NCBI GenBank assembly: GCA_937138275.1 | Contig: CAKZOY010000453.1 | Coordinates: 1-8,990 of the forward strand | Direction of reading: 5' to 3' | Source: an uncultured Chloroflexota bacterium | GTDB lineage: Bacteria > Chloroflexota > Anaerolineae > B4-G1 > DUEL01 | Length of the DNA: 8,990 bases | Shown here: positions 1 to 4,954 of the stretch, one piece after another | Numbering within the stretch: position 1 is the stretch's first letter | Layout of the letters: each line of letters begins with the position of its first letter | Program-made: the position numbers and the translations under genes | The notes under the pieces: generated by a model | Told to the model about the DNA's origin: nothing | Seen by the model: the letters and a program-made list of their open reading frames with translations, nothing else | Databases searched by the model: none

Positions 1-95
1 GACTACAAGCGCTGTGCCATTCGTAGTGCGCTACGAAGCGAAGCGGAGTAGCGCCTCAATGCCACTCCGCAGGCGCTCCGTGGCGGACTACAAAC
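1..95. repeat. Composite palindromic intergenic repeat downstream of the DUF362 gene
   Basis: The stretch has several overlapping inverted repeats and no convincing gene. TTCGTAG (20-26) pairs with CTACGAA (31-37) around a TGCG loop. GCGGAGT (43-49) pairs with ACTCCGC (64-70). GCGCCT (51-56) can pair with AGGCGC (71-76), which would form a pseudoknot with the previous stem. GACTACAA occurs at 1-8 and again at 86-93, so the block is bounded by a direct octamer repeat. It begins eight bases after the stop codon of the minus-strand DUF362 gene, so it could act as a transcription end or mRNA-stabilising structure, though no T-run is present. The design resembles REP-like dispersed repeats; its family is not identified and it may continue beyond the left edge. 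Confidence 0.5.
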
Positions 96-103
96 CCGGT
101 TGC

Positions 104-1135
104 TCATACTTCGGCAATCCACAGATTGCCCAGATCGCTGCGGCCCAGACCCATCGCCGTCCCGGCGCGGACGTAACTCAGGTCCTCCGGCTGCAGACCA
201 AAAAGGGTGGCGGCGTAGGCGTCCGCCGCGACGATATCCGGGCTGGCGATGACGGTATTCAGTTTCCGCACGTCGGCGAGGTCGCCGCCAGTGGGTCCGT
301 GGGCGGTGAGGATGCGCACCGCGTCTATCACCGTCAGGGCGGGTCGGATGCGCGAGGTCAGATCGGCCAGCCGCTGGCCCAGGTTCTGATGCATCATCGG
401 ACGGTTCTGGATCGTTCCCATCAGGTTCTTCATCCCCAGGGTCAGCCGGGCCAGGCTGTGATGTTTGGCAATGGGGACGTTGATAACGACATCGGCGTCC
501 AGGATGTCCCGGTAGATCTCACAGCGGCGCAGGTCCAGCCCCTCCGGGATATCCGTATCCACGAACCTGAGACGGGCCATAATCTCCATTTCGCCGCCCG
601 CGGCCAGGACCTGTTCCCGGATACCGCTGCGGACGTAGGCCTCCTCGGGCGACCCGCCGAAGGGGTAATCCATCACCCGCACCCGCCGGGCGCCGGCCTC
701 CAGGCACATTCGCACCAGCGCGCCGACGACCCAGGGATTGGTGGTGGCAGCGTACTCGTAGGTGTGGTAGGCCACACAGATATTGGGCTTGATGATGACG
801 TCATCCCCGGAGCGGACGAAACGGCCGATCCCGCCCAGCGCGTCCAGCGCCCGTCGCACCAGGTCCTCCGGCTCCCCGCCGCGCGCCACGGCCAGATGGG
901 GAAATGCGGCAGCAGTTGGGGCGGCCGTCGGAGATAGCGGGATCGGTGTATCGGTGGGCGATAGCGGGGAAGGAGAAGGGATTGCCGCTTCTGCGGGGGT
1001 TGGCGGAACAGGGGATGGAGAGGGAGCGGTCGGAGAAGTTTCAGGACGACAGGCACTGATCAACGGGCCCCCTACCAGCGCGCCCAATCCAATTCCACAG
1101 TACCGTAAGAAATCCCGACGATTGATCCGTTTCAT
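104..1135 (-). CDS. DUF362 domain-containing Tat lipoprotein
   Basis: The protein has 343 residues. The first 29 form a twin-arginine lipoprotein signal: NRRDFLRYCG at 5-14, a short hydrophobic stretch, then a lipobox LISAC with Cys29 as the lipidation site. A Pro/Ser/Thr-rich tether covers about residues 31-77. The rest (about 80-343) is a DUF362 domain, recognisable from IKPNICVAYHTYEYAATTNP, the following EAGARRVRVMD segment and GMKNLMGTI. The function of DUF362 is not established. Many members carry ferredoxin-type 4Fe-4S modules, but no such cysteine cluster is seen here, so only the core domain is present. The start is the ATG at 1135, preceded by AAAGGAGG with a four-base gap; an upstream GTG at 1174 would add 13 residues before the signal and overlap the promoter. 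It is transcribed alone from its own promoter. The Tat signal suggests folding, possibly with a cofactor, before export (inference). Confidence 0.88.
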   Translation of the reverse strand: MKRINRRDFLRYCGIGLGALVGGPLISACRPETSPTAPSPSPVPPTPAEAAIPSPSPLSPTDTPIPLSPTAAPTAAAFPHLAVARGGEPEDLVRRALDALGGIGRFVRSGDDVIIKPNICVAYHTYEYAATTNPWVVGALVRMCLEAGARRVRVMDYPFGGSPEEAYVRSGIREQVLAAGGEMEIMARLRFVDTDIPEGLDLRRCEIYRDILDADVVINVPIAKHHSLARLTLGMKNLMGTIQNRPMMHQNLGQRLADLTSRIRPALTVIDAVRILTAHGPTGGDLADVRKLNTVIASPDIVAADAYAATLFGLQPEDLSYVRAGTAMGLGRSDLGNLWIAEV

Positions 1136-1156
1136 AGGGCCTCCTTTACGAAGACA

Positions 1157-1185
1157 ATCATAACACAAAATCACCCGGTCAGCAA
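1157..1185 (-). promoter_or_regulatory. Sigma70-like promoter of the DUF362 gene
   Basis: On the minus strand TTGCTG (1180-1185) is followed after exactly 17 bases by TATGAT (1157-1162). The -10 box matches consensus at five of six positions and is preceded by TG-rich sequence; the -35 box keeps only the TTG. The predicted start near 1150 gives a leader of about 15 nt made mostly of the AAAGGAGG SD (1140-1147). Confidence 0.5.
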
Positions 1186-1205
1186 ATGAAACTGCCGGGG
1201 TCTCT

Positions 1206-1240
1206 TTTTGCTCCAGGACGCCACTCCAAGTGGAGCAAAA
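1206..1240. repeat. 10-bp inverted repeat between the LCP and DUF362 genes
   Basis: TTTTGCTCCA (1206-1215) and TGGAGCAAAA (1231-1240) are perfect inverted copies separated by 15 bases. A competing inner stem CTCCA-AG-TGGAG (1224-1235) shares the right arm. On the plus strand the right arm is followed by TTATTTT; on the minus strand, the direction of the flanking genes, by AAGAGA. It is therefore not a clean intrinsic terminator for the upstream LCP gene. It lies 21 bases upstream of the DUF362 -35 box and could be an operator or a transcript-end structure. The rest of the 191-nt gap shows nothing further that I can name. Confidence 0.45.
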
Positions 1241-1326
1241 TTATTTTCCGGGTGTCTTTGTGTCCGGTAGTTTAAAGAAAGATTTTCTCAGCAGAGCGCG
1301 AAGATGTCGGGGGGAAAGAGAGGAGG

Positions 1327-3003
1327 TTACGGCCAGGGGCAGGTCTGGTAGTCGGCACCGATGATGAGGCGGAAACCCACAGAGGAATTCGGGTCAGGTT
1401 GATACATAACCCGCTCGTCGGGGATACCGAACATCTCCTGCAAGAACTCCACGCCCGTGCCCTTCGCGTGCGCCCGGAAGACGATCAGGGAGGTCCGGGC
1501 ATAATCCCGGCGGTCCGGGGTGCCCACCGTGGTCGGGAACCCCGCGCGGACCAGCCGATCGGCCGCCAGCAGGTCCCAATCCGGGTTGGGAGTCCCGTTC
1601 CACACCTCCACAGGGCTGAAAGTCCGGCTCAGACGAGCCTCCGGCACAGGAGCCATCGCCTCGGTCAGGACAGGTTCTATCTCCTCCCAACGCGGCAAAA
1701 AGACATTTCCCCCATAGGGAGTTACCCAGGGGGTCACCAGCCCCGGTCCGATGTTGTAGAAGCGGATATTCTGCTCCTCCAACCGCAACCCCACCTGCGC
1801 GAGGTTCAAAATTTCGGACAGACCCAGGTCCGTAGTGATCATCTGATTGGCCTGTTCCCACAGCGCGGGGATGTGCAGGAGTACCCCGGCGCTGCGCGCT
1901 TTGCGCCAGATGGCCTGAAGCACCCGCTGCTGGCGGCGTTCCCGGGAGAAGACGCTGGTGGTCAGCCGGGAACGGGAATACCAGAGCGCGGTCTCCCCGT
2001 TAAAGTGATGAACTCCTGGTTCCAGCGTGAGGGTCGGATACTGGCCGTTCTCATCCGGATAGGGCCAGTAGTCGCTCAAGCGGCAGTGGACGGGGACGTC
2101 TATCCCGCCCAGAGTATCCACGATGCCGATCAATCCGTCAAAGTCGGTGCGGACGAAATGGTCTGCGCGGAGGCCCAGGTTGTATAACAGAGTGTCCCGA
2201 AGGAGCGCTGTCCCTCCGCCTGGATACCCGTAATGTTCTCCGTAATAATCGGCGAAGTTGATGCGACTCATCCAGAACCCGGGGATGTATACATAGAGGT
2301 CGCGGGGGATGGAGATGACGGAGACGGCGGGACGGCCGGTTTGTACCGAGACGATATGAATAGCATCGGTATGCCACTCCGACCAATCGGGGCGGCGGTC
2401 GCTTCCCAGGACGACGATGTTGATTGCGTCGGAGGCGACGGGGACAGGGAGCACCGGAGTGGGGATGGGAAGCGGGGAGGAGAACACCATCTGCGCAGCC
2501 AATGCAACGGTGGGAAATGGGGACGGGGTGAGCAGGTACGGGGTCGGGGTAGGTGTGGGTGTAGGGGTAGGCGTGGAGGTCGGGGATGGCGTCGGAGTGG
2601 GAGTCGGTGAGGATGTTGGGGTTGGAGAGGGAGAGAGCAAGGCGAGAAACGAAGTGGCGGTTGCGGGCGCGTGGGCCATGACCGCCGCTGCCGGAGAGGG
2701 GGCTTTCCGGAGTGCCCGTCCCCCTGCGCTGAGAGCCCCCACAAGGAACAGGGCAGCCAGGGTGATGACCCATGCTCCCAGCCCTTGCGTGGGAAATGGT
2801 CGGGAAACGGCCTGGGAAGATTTCTCGCGCGGGGAAGAAGGTTCCTCCTGTTCCACCGGAAGGTCCAGGATGTCTTCACTGGAGAAGAGCGCCACGATAG
2901 ATTGCCACATGTCCGTGGAGGCCGTGGAGAGCGGGGCTTCCACGTTGACAAACAGGTCTTCCAGCCGTTTCTGCAGGTCGTCGGCAGGGTTTCTGGCGCT
3001 CAT
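1327..3003 (-). CDS. LytR-CpsA-Psr (LCP) family wall-polymer transferase with LytR_C domain
   Basis: The protein has 558 residues. A charged cytoplasmic N-terminus (1-76) is followed by one membrane segment (about 77-93), a TP/SP-repeat stalk (about 124-156), the LCP catalytic domain (about 192-375) and a LytR C-terminal domain (about 465-550). LCP landmarks are INIVVLGSDRR (195-205), HTDAIHIVSV with Asp213, SIPRDLYV with Arg234-Asp235, FVRTDFDGLIGIVDTLGGID and the Arg cluster WYSRSR...SRERRQQR (341-360). LCP enzymes move lipid-linked glycopolymers onto peptidoglycan outside the membrane; the acceptor here is unknown. The ATG at 3003 lies one base after the parA stop (TAA-G-ATG) and has no good SD, so translation probably depends on ribosomes finishing parA. 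A TTG at 3057 would overlap parA by about 50 nt and is less likely. The 76-residue cytoplasmic tail is long for the family and is a possible ParA contact (inference). Confidence 0.92.
   Translation of the reverse strand: MSARNPADDLQKRLEDLFVNVEAPLSTASTDMWQSIVALFSSEDILDLPVEQEEPSSPREKSSQAVSRPFPTQGLGAWVITLAALFLVGALSAGGRALRKAPSPAAAVMAHAPATATSFLALLSPSPTPTSSPTPTPTPSPTSTPTPTPTPTPTPYLLTPSPFPTVALAAQMVFSSPLPIPTPVLPVPVASDAINIVVLGSDRRPDWSEWHTDAIHIVSVQTGRPAVSVISIPRDLYVYIPGFWMSRINFADYYGEHYGYPGGGTALLRDTLLYNLGLRADHFVRTDFDGLIGIVDTLGGIDVPVHCRLSDYWPYPDENGQYPTLTLEPGVHHFNGETALWYSRSRLTTSVFSRERRQQRVLQAIWRKARSAGVLLHIPALWEQANQMITTDLGLSEILNLAQVGLRLEEQNIRFYNIGPGLVTPWVTPYGGNVFLPRWEEIEPVLTEAMAPVPEARLSRTFSPVEVWNGTPNPDWDLLAADRLVRAGFPTTVGTPDRRDYARTSLIVFRAHAKGTGVEFLQEMFGIPDERVMYQPDPNSSVGFRLIIGADYQTCPWP
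2536..2634 (-). repeat. Low-complexity Thr-Pro/Ser-Pro coding repeat in the LCP gene
   Basis: This stretch encodes the TP/SP stalk of the LCP protein (about residues 124-156) in degenerate six-base units. It is strongly strand-biased: the plus (template) strand is G-rich and holds a four-tract quadruplex pattern at 2540-2567 with loops TC, TAGGTGT and TGTA. Such tracts can change length by slippage, which would lengthen or shorten the stalk without a frameshift when whole units change. Confidence 0.7.
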
Positions 3004-3004
3004 C

Positions 3005-3814
3005 TTACACAGCGGTCGTCTGGGACTGGGCAACGGTAACAGAGACCGATGGACCAAGTCCGGAGATCAGTTCAGCAGCCAGCGCCCGGTATTGTTCTGC
3101 CCCCCGGCTCTTCGGAGCATATCGGATGATCGGCTGTCCCGTTGTAACGCTTTCTCTGAGCCGGGTATCCACCTCTATGATGGTCCGCATCAGCAGATGC
3201 CCCATCTGTTGCTGCATCTGCCCCAGAACGAACCGGGAGATACGGCTGCGCCGGTCGTACATCGTGACCAGGACCCGGTAAATCAGGGCCGGATTGGTCT
3301 GTTCCCGTACCAGTTTAACTAATCCGATGATCTGGCGGAGAGAACGGGCAGCATAGAAATCGCACTGGACGGGGATGAGCAACAAATGGGCCGCCGTCAG
3401 TGCGTTGATGGTCAACAGGCCGGTCAGCGGTGGACAGTCTATCAGCACAAAGTTGTAGAAATCGTCTTTCAGGGTTTGCAACTGATGCTTGAGCAGGAAT
3501 TCATACCCCGGTCTGCGGTAGAGGATTTTGTTGACTACGGCGAGGCTGGAGTTCGCGGGGACGATATCCAGACCGAAGACCCCGGTCTCCCGACTCGCTC
3601 CCACAATGGAGAGATTCCCCAACAGGACTTCGCTAACTGTATAACGGAGCGTTTCCGGCCTCAGCCCAAAGGACAGGGTGAGATGGGCCTGGGGGTCCAG
3701 GTCTATCACCAGGACGGTTTTCCCCATTTCCGCCAGGCACGCCCCCAGGGAGAAACAGGTGGTCGTCTTTGCGACGCCTCCCTTCTGATTGCCGATCGCA
3801 ATCACGGTGGGCAT
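3005..3814 (-). CDS. ParA/MinD-type Walker ATPase, orphan (no ParB)
   Basis: The protein has 269 residues, the usual size for Soj/ParA-like ATPases without an N-terminal HTH. The deviant Walker A is KGGVAKTT at 11-18, with signature Lys11 and catalytic Lys16; Ala15 replaces the more common Gly. Walker A' is VLVIDLDPQAHLTLSFG (34-50, Asp38/Asp40) and Walker B is VLIDCPP (123-129). ParA proteins dimerise on ATP, bind DNA non-specifically and are released by a partner's basic N-terminal peptide. No parB or parS-like site is seen. The only co-transcribed gene is the LCP transferase one base downstream, so a role in positioning a membrane or wall machine is possible (inference). The ATG at 3814 follows an AGAAGGGG SD. 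A possible -10 TACAAT lies at 3862-3867 on this strand, without a good -35. Classical chromosome or plasmid partition remains possible. Confidence 0.92.
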   Translation of the reverse strand: MPTVIAIGNQKGGVAKTTTCFSLGACLAEMGKTVLVIDLDPQAHLTLSFGLRPETLRYTVSEVLLGNLSIVGASRETGVFGLDIVPANSSLAVVNKILYRRPGYEFLLKHQLQTLKDDFYNFVLIDCPPLTGLLTINALTAAHLLLIPVQCDFYAARSLRQIIGLVKLVREQTNPALIYRVLVTMYDRRSRISRFVLGQMQQQMGHLLMRTIIEVDTRLRESVTTGQPIIRYAPKSRGAEQYRALAAELISGLGPSVSVTVAQSQTTAV

Positions 3815-3861
3815 AGTCTCGGCCCCTTCTGCAACCCAGGTGGTGAATACATTTCAAGAAA

Positions 3862-3894
3862 ATTGTAGTCCCATTTCCATCGTAGCGCGTTACG
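3862..3894. repeat. Near-palindrome in the parA leader resembling the 1-95 repeat
   Basis: CGTAGCGCGTTACG (3881-3894) is a near-perfect palindrome with one G-T pair. Its reverse complement matches CGTAGTGCGCTACG at 22-35 in 12 of 14 positions. TTGTAGTC sits just upstream (3863-3870), the same octamer that bounds the 1-95 repeat on the opposite strand. It could be a shortened copy of that family or an operator in the parA leader, about 70-80 bases from the start codon. Confidence 0.35.
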
Positions 3895-4116
3895 GGGGAG
3901 TTACAGGCTAATTACCAATAGAGTCTCGTAAAGTCGTATCACGATCTTTTGGCAAAGTCTCAAAAAGTCATACCACCCCTGGGGGTTGAATCCGGCCTGT
4001 GATTCCAGAAGGGTGCGATCTTCTGGAGGGTTGATATTTCCCCTCCCCCTACTCCCTCCCCATTGAGGGCGGACGGATCGTCCACCCCTACCGCCGCACG
4101 GGGAGGGGATGGAAAT

Positions 4117-4159
4117 GGGGTTTTTGGGGCGGCGGCTTCGCCGCCGCCCCAAAAACCCC
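4117..4159. repeat. Perfect 20-bp-stem hairpin in the element core
   Basis: GGGGTTTTTGGGGCGGCGG (4117-4135) is the exact inverse of 4141-4159. One further C-G pair (4136/4140) leaves a TTC loop. The hairpin reads the same on both strands. It has no trailing U-run, so it is not a standard intrinsic terminator. The inner arms (GGGGCGGCG...CGCCGCCCC) and the TTC loop recur in the hairpin at 7959-7989. Confidence 0.75.
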
Positions 4160-4165
4160 TCTCTT

Positions 4166-4206
4166 CCCCCCTCTCCCCCGCCCGCAGGGCAAGGGGGAGA
4201 GGGGGG
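4166..4206. repeat. Second long hairpin, C-tract against G-tract
   Basis: CCCCCCTCTCCCCC (4166-4179) is perfectly complementary to GGGGGAGAGGGGGG (4193-4206). The stem continues with GCCC (4180-4183) against GGGC (4187-4190) across an AA bulge and closes on a GCA loop, for 18 pairs in all. It starts six bases after the previous hairpin ends. Confidence 0.7.
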
Positions 4207-4223
4207 CAAGGGGGGTGAGGGGG
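4193..4223 (+). other. Potential G-quadruplex, four G-tracts of 5-6 with 3-nt loops
   Basis: Four runs of five or six G are separated by AGA, CAA and TGA. The first two runs are also the right arm of the hairpin at 4166-4206, so the plus strand can form either the hairpin or the quadruplex but not both. It lies about 200 bases upstream of the archease promoter. Confidence 0.6.
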
Positions 4224-4423
4224 ATAAAGAGAAACCCTGTAACTCGGAACGACCGCTCAGATTCCCACCAGGGCAAGAGGTGAGATACGACTTTATGAGA
4301 CTTTGTGAAAGACCAGGTGATACGACTTTGTGAGAATTAACAAGAGGGAAGCCTGTGCAGCAAATCTCTTCGGGGGAGCGGCGCACCCATGAGAGAGGAA
4401 GGCGGGGTTTGAGGTTACCAGTC

Positions 4424-4452
4424 TTGACATCCTGGTCCAAAAATGGTAAAGT
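4424..4452 (+). promoter_or_regulatory. Sigma70-like promoter of the archease-rtcB operon
   Basis: A perfect TTGACA (4424-4429) is followed after 17 bases by TAAAGT (4447-4452), which matches the -10 consensus at four positions. The expected start near 4459 gives a leader of about 40 nt. No other good promoter is seen upstream of rtcB or the nitroreductase, so this one probably drives all three genes. The stretch between the element (ending 4335) and this promoter shows nothing I can name. Confidence 0.6.
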
Positions 4453-4497
4453 AAAGGCAACTCTTGGAAAACCCTCTACATCCTGGCGGGGACTGCA

Positions 4498-4944
4498 ATG
4501 GATGAAGACGTCGTGGCATCCCAGGGGACGGACCGGTGCTCCGGAGGCTTTGAGGAAATTCCCCATACCGCTGATGTCGCGCTGCGGGTCTGGGGGCAGG
4601 ACTTGAGAGAACTGTTCCTCAACGCCGCCCGCGGTCTGGCCTGGCTGATGGCGGACCCGGAGACCGTTCAATCCGGCGCGGAAGTTTCCCTGGACCTCTA
4701 TGCACCGGACCCCGAAACCCTTCTGATAACCTGGCTGGGAGAGCTGATCTATCTTTGCGAACGGGAGGGAGCCGTCTTCACCGAGTTTGACCTGGAAGAA
4801 GTCACCTCCACCCATCTGCGGGGAACAGTCCGCGGCGGGCCCGCAGAGGAGTTGCGGCATTCGGTGAAGGCTGCCACCTTCAGCAACCTGTCCATCCGCC
4901 CCGGCCCGCGGGGGCTGGAGACAATTGTGGTGTTTGACGTGTAA
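4498..4944 (+). CDS. Archease, activator of the RtcB RNA ligase
   Basis: The 148-residue protein matches archease in size. Its hallmarks are GFEEIPHTADVALRVWG (17-33, with His23 and Asp26), the LLITWLGELIYLCE helix (75-88) and the terminal IVVFDV (143-148, Asp147). Archease is a small metal-binding protein that speeds formation of the RtcB-guanylate intermediate and allows multiple turnover. Its gene is often beside rtcB, as here. The motif before the C-terminus reads KAATFSNLSI, where the family more often has an aromatic-His pair (KAVTYH type), so this is a modest divergence. The start is the ATG at 4498, six bases after GGCGGGG (4485-4491). The first 16 residues are longer than usual; an in-frame GTG at 4513 is an alternative. 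The stop codon overlaps the SD of rtcB. Confidence 0.9.
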   Translation: MDEDVVASQGTDRCSGGFEEIPHTADVALRVWGQDLRELFLNAARGLAWLMADPETVQSGAEVSLDLYAPDPETLLITWLGELIYLCEREGAVFTEFDLEEVTSTHLRGTVRGGPAEELRHSVKAATFSNLSIRPGPRGLETIVVFDV

Positions 4945-4950
4945 AGGAGG
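4943..4950 (+). promoter_or_regulatory. Ribosome binding site of rtcB
   Basis: AAAGGAGG overlaps the archease TAA stop (4942-4944) and lies four bases before ATG 4955. It fixes the rtcB start at 4955 rather than the in-frame TTG at 4925 inside archease, and suggests coupled expression. Confidence 0.8.
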
Positions 4951-4954
4951 CATC

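Larger units (their letters stand above)
3924..4335. mobile_element. MITE-like or REP-like element with ~50-bp inverted arms
   Basis: Arm 3924-3972, read on the minus strand, matches arm 4286-4335 on the plus strand. The outer blocks agree at 18 of 20 and 17 of 19 positions, with a variable 10-11 nt between them. Each arm holds three decamers of type GACTTTRTGA: two in tandem at 10-bp spacing (4289-4298 and 4299-4308) and one about 25 bp further (4324-4333). The mirror copies are at 3960-3969, 3950-3959 and 3926-3935. The 313-bp core has no plausible gene and is packed with hairpins, including GGACG-GAT-CGTCC at 4071-4083 and ATTTCCCCTCCCC (4036-4048) against a bulged partner at 4100-4116. 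No clear target duplication is visible. It may be a non-autonomous element, or a regulatory array between the divergent parA and archease operons. Confidence 0.5.

Noticed and set aside
14..937. 307-codon plus-strand open frame
   Set aside because: It lies antisense to the DUF362 gene, which has a Tat lipoprotein signal, SD and promoter; the plus frame starts inside a palindromic repeat.
2417..3322. 301-codon plus-strand open frame rich in Gly-Val repeats
   Set aside because: It is the reverse reading of the Thr-Pro linker and neighbouring LCP/parA codons; the repetitive GVGVGV stretch only mirrors the linker.
4117..4206. Intrinsic transcription terminators
   Set aside because: The hairpins are long enough but neither strand has a U-run after the stem, and no gene ends nearby; both flanking genes start here.
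4396..4419. Seven-codon leader peptide upstream of archease
   Set aside because: It lies upstream of the predicted promoter (4424-4452), so it would not be in the transcript, and has no clear SD.
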